Assembly: GCF_014204535.1 (NCBI RefSeq)
Contig: NZ_JACHLR010000021.1
Location: 1-52,110 of the forward strand
Reading direction: 5' to 3'
Length of the DNA stretch: 52,110 nt
Source: Novosphingobium chloroacetimidivorans
GTDB taxonomy: Bacteria > Pseudomonadota > Alphaproteobacteria > Sphingomonadales > Sphingomonadaceae
The position numbers were made by a program, and so were the translations under genes. The stretch's first letter is position 1; every line of letters starts with the position of its first letter. The notes under the pieces are model-generated. The model searched no databases. It was not told the DNA's origin and saw nothing but the letters and a program-made list of their open reading frames with translations. Shown here in pieces: positions 23,485 to 31,512 of this stretch.

Positions 23485-25242
23485 GTGGAAAATCAGCGTA
23501 ACATCATCCTGGCGGTCCTGCTCACCGCGCTCGTCCTGTTCGGATGGGACGCAGGCGTCGGCTACTTCTACCCGCAGAGCAAGACGCCCACGCAAGTGGT
23601 CCAGAACGGCGGCGCCGACAAGGCAGTTAGCCCATTGAAGCCGAGCCGCGAAGGCGGCTTGCGCGATGCGGCCGAAGTGCAGCTGGAGGCGCAGGACCTC
23701 AAGACCGCGCTCACCTCCGCGAGCCGGGTGCCGATCGCGGCGCCGGGCGTCTCGGGCTCGATCAACCTCAAGGGCGCGATTCTCGACGACCTGGTTCTCA
23801 ACCGCCATCGCGAGACGGTGAAGAAGGACTCGGGTCCGGTCCGCATCTACTCACCCGCGGGCACTCCGGCGCAGCAGTTCGCGCAGTTCGGCTGGGTCGG
23901 CGATGGCGTCGCCACGCCCAACGCCAACACCGTCTGGACCGCGCCGGCCGGCGCGAAGCTGACCCCGCAATCGCCAGTGACACTGACCGCGCAGAACGGC
24001 GCCGGGCAGACGTTCGCGATCACGTTCGCAATCGACAACGATTATCTGATCACCGCCACGCAGCGCGTCGCCAACGCCGGCCAGGAGCCGGTCACCGTGC
24101 AGCCTTTCGGCCTGATCAACCGCACCGACCAGACCGCCAGCCTCGACACCTGGAACGTCCACTCGGGCCCGATCGGCGCCTTCGACGGATCGGTGGCGTT
24201 CAACACCAACTACTCCGATGTGCTCGAGAGCGGCACCGTGGCGAAACCCGGCCGCACCGACTGGATCGGCTTCACCGACGTCTACTGGATGTCGGCACTC
24301 GCCCCCGTCGGCAACACGGCGGCGGGCACGTTCCGATCGCTCGGCAACTCGCTGTTCCGATCCGATCTGGTCTATGACAAGGCGGTGGTGCAGCCCGGCC
24401 AGCAGCTGGCGCGCACCACCAAGCTGTTCGCCGGCGCCAAGGAACACCTGGTGCTCGACCGCTATGAGGAAGGTGGCATCACCAACTTCGGCCTGTCGAT
24501 CGACTGGGGCTGGTTCCGCTGGTTCGAGAAGCCGATCTTCTGGCTGCTCACCTCGCTGTTCCGCCTGACCGGCAACTTCGGCGTCGCCATCATCCTGCTG
24601 ACCTGCATCGTGCGCGGGATCATGTTCCCGGTCGCCCAGCGCCAGTTCGCCTCCATGGCCGCCATGAAGGCGATCCAGCCCAAGATGAAGGCGATCCAGG
24701 ACCGCTACAAGGACGACAAGCCAACGCAGCAGCAGAAGATCATGGAGCTGTACAAGCAGGAGAAGGTGAACCCGCTCGCCGGCTGCCTGCCCATCTTCCT
24801 GCAGATCCCGATCTTCTTCGCGCTCTACAAGACGCTGATGTTGGCGATCGAAATGCGCCACCAGCCGTTCGTGCTGTGGATCAAGGACCTGTCGGCGCCC
24901 GATCCGCTGCACATCCTCAACCTGTTCGGCCTGCTGCCGTTCACGCCGCCCAGCTTCCTGGCGATCGGCGTGCTGGCGGTGATCCTGGGCATCACCATGT
25001 TCCTGCAGTTCAAGCTGAACCCCGCGACGGGCGATCCGGCCCAGCAGCAGGTCATGATGCTGATGCCGTGGCTGATGATGTTCATCATGGCCCCATTCGC
25101 GGCGGGCCTGCTGATCTACTGGTGCACGTCGAACTTGCTGACGATCGCGCAGCAGCAGTTCCTCTACAGCCGCAATCCGGCATTGCGGGCGCAGGCGGAA
25201 AAGGAAGCGGCCGACAAGAAGCGGGCGGCGGCGAAGGGGTGA
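23485..25242 (+). CDS. yidC: Membrane protein insertase YidC
   Basis: The product is 585 residues with GTG as start (VENQRNIILAVLLTALVLFG, the first membrane span). Residues 50-350 are the periplasmic beta-supersandwich (P1). The conserved five-span core follows: GWFRWFEKPIFWLLTSLFRL, FGVAIILLTCIVRGIMFPVA (with the hydrophilic-groove Arg), NPLAGCLPIFLQIPIFFALY and the last two spans. The tail is basic. It inserts proteins with or without SecYEG. The start follows yidD by 69 bp, and AACGGAAAAAAGCAGG contains the probable ribosome site. Confidence 0.96.
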   Translation: MENQRNIILAVLLTALVLFGWDAGVGYFYPQSKTPTQVVQNGGADKAVSPLKPSREGGLRDAAEVQLEAQDLKTALTSASRVPIAAPGVSGSINLKGAILDDLVLNRHRETVKKDSGPVRIYSPAGTPAQQFAQFGWVGDGVATPNANTVWTAPAGAKLTPQSPVTLTAQNGAGQTFAITFAIDNDYLITATQRVANAGQEPVTVQPFGLINRTDQTASLDTWNVHSGPIGAFDGSVAFNTNYSDVLESGTVAKPGRTDWIGFTDVYWMSALAPVGNTAAGTFRSLGNSLFRSDLVYDKAVVQPGQQLARTTKLFAGAKEHLVLDRYEEGGITNFGLSIDWGWFRWFEKPIFWLLTSLFRLTGNFGVAIILLTCIVRGIMFPVAQRQFASMAAMKAIQPKMKAIQDRYKDDKPTQQQKIMELYKQEKVNPLAGCLPIFLQIPIFFALYKTLMLAIEMRHQPFVLWIKDLSAPDPLHILNLFGLLPFTPPSFLAIGVLAVILGITMFLQFKLNPATGDPAQQQVMMLMPWLMMFIMAPFAAGLLIYWCTSNLLTIAQQQFLYSRNPALRAQAEKEAADKKRAAAKG

Positions 25243-25311
25243 CGCCGGGCCTTGCTGGATTGCAGCTGCTCGGGACGCCCGTGCCGGCCTTAGTTGGAGC
25301 TCCTGATCTTT

Positions 25312-25403
25312 GTCGCCGCCGCGCAGGCGGGGACCCCGCTTGTTCCTTCTTGCGAGCGGCATGCCAACAAGAAGCGGGACCCCCGCCTGCGCGGGGGCGA
25401 CGA
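25312..25403. repeat. REP-type palindrome pair
   Basis: It is the same unit as at 12861-12953: GCGCAGGCGGGGACCCCGCT and its inverted copy ending CGCCTGCGCGGGGGCGAC, spaced by a loop that itself pairs (TTCTTG / CAAGAA). It sits between yidC and engB. Confidence 0.8.
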
Positions 25404-25444
25404 TACATTTGCCCGCGTATCATATGCGAGTCGGAGCTTCATTC

Positions 25445-26083
25445 ATGACCGACGAAACCGAACACCTCGAACGCGCCCGCAAGCTGTTTGCCGGTCCGGT
25501 CGAGTTCCTGCTCAGCGCCCCGCAGCTCAAGTTCCTGCCCGAGCCGGAGAGCCCGGAGATCGCGCTATGCGGTCGCTCGAACGTGGGCAAGTCCTCGCTG
25601 CTGAACGCGCTGACCAACCGCAAGGCGATCGCGCGCACTTCAGTGACGCCGGGCCGCACGCAAGAGCTGAACTTCTTTGACGTGGGCGAGCCGCGTGTGT
25701 TCCGGCTGGTCGACATGCCCGGCTATGGCTTCGCCAAGGCCCCGACCGCGGTAGTCGAGCAGTGGCGCCGCCTGGTGCGCGACTATTTGCGCGGGCGCGT
25801 GGTGCTGAAGCGCACGCTGCTGCTGGTCGACGCGCGCCACGGCGTGAAGTCGGTCGATGCCGAGATGATGGAGATGCTTGACCAGGCCGCGGTCGGCTAT
25901 CGCATCGTCCTCACCAAGGCGGACAAGATCAAGGCCAGCGAGCTCGAAGAGGTCACCGCGCGCACGCAGGTCGAGGCGCGTAAGCACTCGGCCGCGTTCC
26001 CGATGGTGCATGTCACCTCCTCGGAAAAGGGCCTGGGGATCGCCGAACTGCGCGCTGCGGTGCTCAGCGATATCGATACCTGA
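25445..26083 (+). CDS. engB: Ribosome-biogenesis GTP-binding protein EngB/YsxC
   Basis: The product is 212 residues from the ATG at 25445. The GTPase motifs are G1 GRSNVGKSSLL, G2 TSVTPGRTQELNFF, G3 DMPGYGFAKA, G4 TKADKI and G5-like TSSEKGLG. The family is essential for 50S assembly in many bacteria. Frames reaching upstream run into the REP palindromes and are not used. The gene is convergent with the lipoprotein gene, with 3 bp between the stops. Confidence 0.95.
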   Translation: MTDETEHLERARKLFAGPVEFLLSAPQLKFLPEPESPEIALCGRSNVGKSSLLNALTNRKAIARTSVTPGRTQELNFFDVGEPRVFRLVDMPGYGFAKAPTAVVEQWRRLVRDYLRGRVVLKRTLLLVDARHGVKSVDAEMMEMLDQAAVGYRIVLTKADKIKASELEEVTARTQVEARKHSAAFPMVHVTSSEKGLGIAELRAAVLSDIDT

Positions 26084-26086
26084 GCG

Positions 26087-26638
26087 TCAGGGAAGCACGT
26101 TCTTCAGGTCGGCGCTCTCGATGTGCCAGCGCAACTCCGCCGGAGTCGCGCCGTCGACATCGTTGACCCGCCGCAGCACGACATCGCCCTGCAGCAGATA
26201 GGCGCGTCCCCGCAGGTCGACTCCGCTTATAGTGGCGGGCGCGGTGTAGTAGCTTGAACCCGCCGCCCCCTCCATCTCGCCAGGCCCTGTCGTGACGCGG
26301 ATCGTGCGATAGCGACGCCACCAGCGGGCGAAGGCGTCGCGGGCCGCTGGCGGGTGGCTGAACTGGACCCAGGCCCGCCCGAAATCGTGGGTTTCCAGCG
26401 CCTGCGCCCACGTTGCCAGGATCGCCTGCGCACCCACCACCCCCTTCTGGGTCGATGCGATCGGTGCGGACCGTTGACGTGGGGCGGGCTGTGTCGACCG
26501 GACCGCCACGGGTTCCGGCATGGGTGCGGGCGAGACTTGCGCCTCGCCGGGCAACTCGCCCGCATTGGTGGTTGCCGAACTGCCGCAGCCGGCAAGCACC
26601 AGGCCGGCGAGGATCACTGGGATCGTCCGCTTGTGCAT
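26087..26638 (-). CDS. Lipoprotein of unknown function
   Basis: The product is 183 residues from the ATG at 26638 (MHKRTIPVILAGLVLAGCGS). The lipobox LAGC marks an outer- or inner-membrane lipoprotein. A Pro/Ser-rich linker (residues 25-65) leads to a compact domain of about 110 residues with WAQALETHDFGRAWVQF, an NTF2-like or snoaL-like helical start. The role is unknown. It starts right after the stress-protein gene on the same strand, so the two may be cotranscribed. Confidence 0.7.
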   Translation of the reverse strand: MHKRTIPVILAGLVLAGCGSSATTNAGELPGEAQVSPAPMPEPVAVRSTQPAPRQRSAPIASTQKGVVGAQAILATWAQALETHDFGRAWVQFSHPPAARDAFARWWRRYRTIRVTTGPGEMEGAAGSSYYTAPATISGVDLRGRAYLLQGDVVLRRVNDVDGATPAELRWHIESADLKNVLP

Positions 26639-26678
26639 CGCTACCATCTCGTGGACCGGCCCGACTGTTCGCAGCGCC

Positions 26679-27200
26679 TCAGTATGCCGAGGCACGCGCC
26701 TGCGAGGCATTGTGCCCGCCGTTGCGGTAGAGCACCTGCCGCACCTGCTCGGAGTCCGCGCCGGTGTCCTCGACCGTGACGACCACCGCGCCGTTCTTCA
26801 GGCGATCGTTGTAGTAGCCCGCATCCTCTTCGCTGACGCCGTGCTTGGTGAGCGTCTCGTTGAGCGTGCCGCCGATCGCGCCGATCAGGGCGCCGAGGCC
26901 GACCGCTTCGGGAACCGCCGAGGCCGCGATCGCGCCCGCGGCAGCCAGCGGGCCGACACCCGGAATGGCAAGCGCCGCGACGCCGAGGCCCGCGCCCAGA
27001 GCGCCGCCGCCGAGGATACCGCGCAGGACGTTGCGGTGGTGCTCATCGGTGATCTCGCCATCGCCGGAGCGCGCGGTGGTAGTGCCACCATGGTGCGCGA
27101 TGACCGAGAGGTCGGTGTCGTTGATGCCCAGCCCACGCAGCTCGGAAACGGCGCGTTCGGCCTCGGCATGGGTGTCGAAGATCGCGGATGCCTTGGTCAT
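26679..27200 (-). CDS. General-stress-protein 17M-like (DUF1269-type) protein
   Basis: The product is 173 residues. MTKASAIFDTHAEAERAVSEL and GINDTDLSVIAHHGG form the N-terminal ferredoxin-like fold found in YflT/GSP17M proteins. The middle (residues 58-115) is Gly/Ala-rich and hydrophobic, as in glycine-zipper segments. The end repeats the fold (GAVVVTVEDTGADSEQVRQV). Proteins of this design are induced under general stress in alphaproteobacteria. GGGAGA precedes the ATG. No EcfG-type promoter could be assigned with certainty. Confidence 0.75.
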   Translation of the reverse strand: MTKASAIFDTHAEAERAVSELRGLGINDTDLSVIAHHGGTTTARSGDGEITDEHHRNVLRGILGGGALGAGLGVAALAIPGVGPLAAAGAIAASAVPEAVGLGALIGAIGGTLNETLTKHGVSEEDAGYYNDRLKNGAVVVTVEDTGADSEQVRQVLYRNGGHNASQARASAY

Positions 27201-27395
27201 GGATCGTCTCCCTTATCGTTCGGCTGGAGCAGCCGAGGCTTTTAACCGGGAGGCGAGTCCGATCGTTCCGGGAGATGAGGCGGACCGTTGGTATGTGCGA
27301 CGAAACGTTTGGGTAAGCGCGAGAAACGCTGGGACAGTGCGAGCCACGAAACGCCCCTTATCGGGTCCGGAACGAACCGCTCCTGCGCGGCAGCG

Positions 27396-28175
27396 TCAGA
27401 CCCGATCGAGCTGCCGCACGATCTCCGCGCTGACTTCGGGCGCGGAGGCGAACCCCAGATGGGTGCAGCGCAGCGCCACCGCCTGGTCGCGCTCATCCGG
27501 CCAGCCGGCCGCGGAGCGTGGGTGCACGACGCCGTCGCGCGGGCTCCACAAGGCGATGGTCGGCACCGGTGGCTTGCCGCGCAGCTCGCACTCGACCGGC
27601 GGCGCATCCACGGAGTGCCCGGTGATCACCTGATAGGCGCGCCAGGCATTGTTGGCGCGCAGGCTGCCCGAAAACGGCGTCCCCATGGTGATGACGCAGG
27701 ACACGGAATCGGGCTGCCGCCGCGCGATCTCGCGCGCGAACAGGCCGCCGAGACTCCAGCCGACCAGCGCGACAGGCGCCTGGTGCTGGCGCGCCAGCAT
27801 GCCGACGCGGCGCATGAGGAAGGCGAAGTTCTGCTCGGACGGGCCCAAGTTGAAGCCCAGGCCCCATTCGTGCACCTCGTGCCCTGCGGCGCGCAGCGCA
27901 TCGGCAAGCGGCCGCATGCGCGCAGGGTGCGCGCCGAAGCCGGGCAGAAGCATGACGGGCTGCGGTCGCAGAGCCAGGGCGGGTTGACTCGTTCCCCTGC
28001 GCCCAGCTCCGCGCCGCAGCGATGCCAGTTCGCCCCACAGGAAGCGCAACGGCGGTGCGCGCACGCCTTCGGGTCGCGGCTCGCGCGCCAAGGCCGAACG
28101 CCGCGCGATTTCCCCGCGCGCACGGACCGCCCGCTCGCCTGCCAGTCTCCAGAAATCGTTCGCGGTTATCGCCAC
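27396..28175 (-). CDS. Alpha/beta-hydrolase (esterase/lipase-like)
   Basis: The product is 259 residues. PVMLLPGFGAHPARMRPLAD gives the oxyanion strand. GWSLGGLFAREIARR contains the nucleophile elbow (Ser in GWSLGG). The acid would be in WSPRDGVVHP and the His in CTHLGF. The residues needed for a catalytic triad are therefore present. The N-terminal 60 residues are basic and not membrane-like. It is probably a cytoplasmic or peripheral esterase of unknown substrate. The gene is monocistronic. Confidence 0.82.
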   Translation of the reverse strand: MAITANDFWRLAGERAVRARGEIARRSALAREPRPEGVRAPPLRFLWGELASLRRGAGRRGTSQPALALRPQPVMLLPGFGAHPARMRPLADALRAAGHEVHEWGLGFNLGPSEQNFAFLMRRVGMLARQHQAPVALVGWSLGGLFAREIARRQPDSVSCVITMGTPFSGSLRANNAWRAYQVITGHSVDAPPVECELRGKPPVPTIALWSPRDGVVHPRSAAGWPDERDQAVALRCTHLGFASAPEVSAEIVRQLDRV

Positions 28176-28297
28176 TTGCCTGCCTGCTCACCGTCGGTAC
28201 ATGCCAACCGCCAGCCAACGCCGAGCGGGGATCGAAGGTTTCCGCTATCGCATGGCGTGAGCAACGTCACCTGAACCAGACGAGTGTAATCAAACTG

Positions 28298-28450
28298 TCA
28301 TCCAAGTGTGGGCGCGGCGCCCAAAGGCTCTTTTGCCGCCAGGTAGTAGCCGTCGAACCGCACCTTGGGATCCTTGCACATGCCGCAACCGGCCAACGCC
28401 ATAGCGGCGGCGACCGGGAACAGCAGGCAGGTACGACGCACGGCGATCAT
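28298..28450 (-). CDS. Very small lipoprotein
   Basis: The product is 50 residues. It begins MIAVRRTCLLFPVAAAMA and continues LAGC (lipobox), so Cys22 would be the lipidated residue. The mature part has only about 29 residues (MCKDPKVRFDGYYLAAKEPL). GGAACCG precedes the ATG. It is divergent from uvrB. Tiny lipoproteins like this are often missed. The basis is the signal and lipobox. Confidence 0.55.
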   Translation of the reverse strand: MIAVRRTCLLFPVAAAMALAGCGMCKDPKVRFDGYYLAAKEPLGAAPTLG

Positions 28451-28639
28451 GACGGTTCCTTCCCTTTGCGCGACCCGTGCATGACGTGCGATCCCGGCGC
28501 CTCCCTCTTGTTCCTGGGAAGGTCGTCGCGATCGAATAGGTGATAGCCTGTCGCCGGCACCGCGTGAATGGAAGATGACTGCCGAGGCGATGCCGCGGCC
28601 ACATTGCAGCCGCCGTCCACATACCCCATATGTTCCGCC

Positions 28640-30826
28640 ATGTCAGAACTCGTCATTCGCCGCGGTCTCGAAGAACCGGATACCTCTGGCAACTTCGTGC
28701 CGCACAAGCCGCAGCGGCCCGAGAAGTCGCTGCCGGGCAAGCGGTTCGTCATCCAGTCGGACTACGAACCCGCGGGCGACCAGCCGACGGCGATCGCCGA
28801 TCTCGTCGCCGCGGCGCTAGAAGGCGAGAAAACGCAGACGCTGCTGGGCGTCACCGGCTCGGGCAAGACCTTCACCATGGCCAAGGTGATCGAGGAACTG
28901 CAGCGCCCTGCCCTGATCCTGGCGCCCAACAAGATCCTGGCCGCGCAGCTCTATGCCGAGTTCCGCGACTTCTTCCCGGACAATGCGGTCGAGTACTTCG
29001 TCTCGTACTACGACTATTACCAGCCCGAAGCCTACGTGCCGCGGTCGGACACCTACATCGAGAAGGAAAGCTCGGTGAACGAGGCGATCGACCGCATGCG
29101 CCACTCGGCGACGCGGGCTTTGCTGGAACGGGACGACGTCATCATCGTCGCCTCCGTTTCGTGCCTCTACGGCATCGGCTCGGTCGAGACCTACTCGGCG
29201 ATGATCTTCGACCTCAAGAAAGGCGGCACTGCCGACCAGAGCGAGACGATCCGCAAGCTGGTGGCGCTGCAGTACAAGCGCAACGACGTCGCCTTCGCGC
29301 GCGGTAACTTCCGCGTGCGGGGCGACAGCCTGGAGATCTTCCCCTCGCACCTGGAGGACACCGCCTGGCGCATCAGCTTCTTCGGAGACGAGATCGAGGA
29401 CATCGCCGAGTTCGATCCGCTGACAGGCAAGAAGGGCCAGAGCCTGAGCTCCGTGCGCGTCTATGCCAACTCGCACTACGTCACGCCCGGGCCGACGATG
29501 AAGCAGGCGGCTGACGCCATCCAGTTCGAGCTGACCGAGCGACTGAAGGAGCTGGAGGCCGAAGGCCGCCTGCTTGAGGCGCAACGTTTGGAGCAGCGCA
29601 CCAACTTCGATCTGGAGATGATCGCCGCCACCGGATCGTGCAACGGCATCGAGAACTACAGCCGCTTCCTCACCGGCCGCCTGCCGGGCGAGCCGCCGCC
29701 GACGCTGTTCGAGTACCTGCCCGACAACGCCCTGCTGTTCGTGGACGAGAGCCACCAGACCGTGCCGCAAGTCGGCGCGATGGCCAGGGGCGACCACCGG
29801 CGCAAGATCACGCTGGCCGAGTACGGCTTCCGGCTGCCCAGCTGTATCGACAACCGCCCCCTGCGGTTCAACGAATGGGACGCGATGCGCCCGCAGACAA
29901 TCGCCGTTTCGGCCACGCCCGGCGGCTGGGAGATCGAGCAATCGGGCGGCGTCTTCGCCGAGCAGGTGATCCGCCCGACCGGCCTGATCGATCCACCGGT
30001 GGAGATCCGTCCGGTCGAGGACCAGGTGCAGGACTGCATCGAGGAGTGCAAGAAGACCGCGAAGGAAGGCTTCCGCACGCTCGTCACCACCCTGACCAAG
30101 CGCATGGCCGAGGACCTGACCGAGTTCATGCACGAGCAGGGCGTGCGCGTGCGCTACATGCACTCCGACGTCGAGACGCTGGAGCGTATCGAGCTGATCC
30201 GCGACCTGCGCCTCGGCGTCTACGACGTGCTGATCGGCATCAACCTGCTGCGCGAAGGTCTCGACATCCCCGAATGCGGCCTGGTCTGCATCCTCGATGC
30301 CGACAAGGAAGGCTTCCTGCGCTCCGAAACCTCGCTGATCCAGACCATCGGCCGCGCCGCGCGCAACGTGGAAGGCCGCGTGATCCTATACGCCGACCGC
30401 ATGACCGGCTCCATGGAGCGCGCGATCGCCGAGACCGACCGCCGCCGCGCCCGGCAGCAGGAGTTCAACGAGGCCAACGGCATCACCCCGCAGACGATCA
30501 AGCGCCGCATCGCCGACATCGTCGCCGACACCGCCAGCCGCGACGGCGTGCTCATCGACATCGATGCGGAAGGCCAGAACAACTTGGTCGGCCACAACCT
30601 GCGCGGCTACATCGAGGAACTCGAAAAGAAGATGCGCGCCGCCGCCGCCGACCTCGAGTTCGAGGAAGCCGGCCGCCTGCGCGACGAGATCCGCAAGCTG
30701 GAAGGCGAGGAGCTGGGCCTGCCCGACAAGGACAAGAAGGCGCCGCTTGTTGGTCGGAGCAACGAGGGCAAGCCGGGCACCCGCAAGATGCGATACGGCA
30801 AGACGCAACGGAAGTTCGGGAAGTGA
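28640..30826 (+). CDS. uvrB: UvrABC system protein B
   Basis: The product is 728 residues from the ATG at 28640; a frame 24 codons longer lacks support. Walker A is GVTGSGKTFTMAK. The beta-hairpin is YYDYYQPEAYVPRSDTYIEK. Later motifs are FVDESHQTVPQ (DEAD-like), SATPGGWE, VRYMHSDVETLERIE and GLVCILDADKEGFLRS. The C-terminal UVR domain (about residues 650-690) binds UvrC. It is the damage-verifying helicase of nucleotide excision repair. The C-terminal tail after the UVR motif is basic and longer than in E. coli. Confidence 0.97.
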   Translation: MSELVIRRGLEEPDTSGNFVPHKPQRPEKSLPGKRFVIQSDYEPAGDQPTAIADLVAAALEGEKTQTLLGVTGSGKTFTMAKVIEELQRPALILAPNKILAAQLYAEFRDFFPDNAVEYFVSYYDYYQPEAYVPRSDTYIEKESSVNEAIDRMRHSATRALLERDDVIIVASVSCLYGIGSVETYSAMIFDLKKGGTADQSETIRKLVALQYKRNDVAFARGNFRVRGDSLEIFPSHLEDTAWRISFFGDEIEDIAEFDPLTGKKGQSLSSVRVYANSHYVTPGPTMKQAADAIQFELTERLKELEAEGRLLEAQRLEQRTNFDLEMIAATGSCNGIENYSRFLTGRLPGEPPPTLFEYLPDNALLFVDESHQTVPQVGAMARGDHRRKITLAEYGFRLPSCIDNRPLRFNEWDAMRPQTIAVSATPGGWEIEQSGGVFAEQVIRPTGLIDPPVEIRPVEDQVQDCIEECKKTAKEGFRTLVTTLTKRMAEDLTEFMHEQGVRVRYMHSDVETLERIELIRDLRLGVYDVLIGINLLREGLDIPECGLVCILDADKEGFLRSETSLIQTIGRAARNVEGRVILYADRMTGSMERAIAETDRRRARQQEFNEANGITPQTIKRRIADIVADTASRDGVLIDIDAEGQNNLVGHNLRGYIEELEKKMRAAAADLEFEEAGRLRDEIRKLEGEELGLPDKDKKAPLVGRSNEGKPGTRKMRYGKTQRKFGK

Positions 30827-30968
30827 GTACTCAGCTGTGGAAAAAAGTTCCGGCACCCTCACCCAAATGGCACAACCGTTCAGACGTTCGGAACTCCTCG
30901 GAAGCCTAAGAACGTATTAAGAGGTTAAGGGGCGTCACGGATCGGGAGATCCAGCCGTTTGCCGCAGT

Positions 30969-30997
30969 TTGACATAGCAACTCCGGTCCAGTTTGAT
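30969..30997 (+). promoter_or_regulatory. Candidate sigma-70 promoter of hicAB
   Basis: TTGACA at 30969-30974 and TTTGAT at 30992-30997 are separated by 17 bp, and the hicA ATG is 27 bp beyond. The -35 is perfect and the -10 matches TATAAT at four of six places. Confidence 0.45.
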
Positions 30998-31023
30998 CGC
31001 GTCATATCCCTTCGCGAGGCAAC

Positions 31024-31281
31024 ATGGTCAGACCCGCCAAACTTTATGAGCTGCTTTTACAATCGACTTCTCGATCAGTAGCCTTCCGAGACTTTATTGC
31101 TTTGATCGAGGCTTTCGGCTTTGAGGAGGCGCGACAACGCGGCAGTCATCGCTGCTTTGCACACCCCGATTGCACCAAGCTCCTCGTCGTTCAACCGAAG
31201 GGTGCTGACGCAAAACGCTATCAGGTTCGGGAATTACTCGATATGATCGAGGAGTTCGGACTGACACTGAAGGACCGATGA
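31024..31281 (+). CDS. hicA: HicA-type toxin of a type II toxin-antitoxin pair
   Basis: The product is 85 residues. The N-terminal helix (KLYELLLQSTSRSVAFRDFI) precedes the double-stranded-RNA-binding-like core: FGFEEARQRGSHRCFAHPDC contains the catalytic His (GSH), and VQPKGADAKRYQVREL is the matching C-terminal stretch. HicA toxins cleave mRNA and tmRNA. The N terminus is about 20 residues longer than in the shortest HicA. Its stop overlaps the start of hicB. Confidence 0.85.
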   Translation: MVRPAKLYELLLQSTSRSVAFRDFIALIEAFGFEEARQRGSHRCFAHPDCTKLLVVQPKGADAKRYQVRELLDMIEEFGLTLKDR

Positions 31282-31499
31282 GCCACCACTATCACATAAA
31301 TGTATTCTGGGCCGCAGATGACGGGTGCTGGATTGCCGATGTTCCCGACCTGAAGCCCTGCTCGGCGCATGGTGACACCGCAGCAGAGGCAGTCGCGGAA
31401 GCGGAGGTTGCGGTAGCCTTGTGGCTTGAGATCGCCGCAGAGCGGGGCCTGCCGATCCCCGAAGCGCGATACCGGCCCGCGATCTACGCTGCAGCCTGA
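31278..31499 (+). CDS. hicB: HicB-type antitoxin
   Basis: The product is 73 residues, with an ATG overlapping the hicA TGA. HINVFWAADDGCWIADVPDL and CSAHGDTAAEAVAEAEVA are the partial RNase-H-like fold that blocks HicA. LEIAAERGLPIPEA is the usual end of this fold. No C-terminal DNA-binding domain is present, so this short antitoxin probably cannot repress its own promoter alone. The gene converges on the efflux operon, with 13 bp between the stops. Confidence 0.85.
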   Translation: MSHHYHINVFWAADDGCWIADVPDLKPCSAHGDTAAEAVAEAEVAVALWLEIAAERGLPIPEARYRPAIYAAA

Positions 31500-31512
31500 C
31501 CTTGTCCTAACC

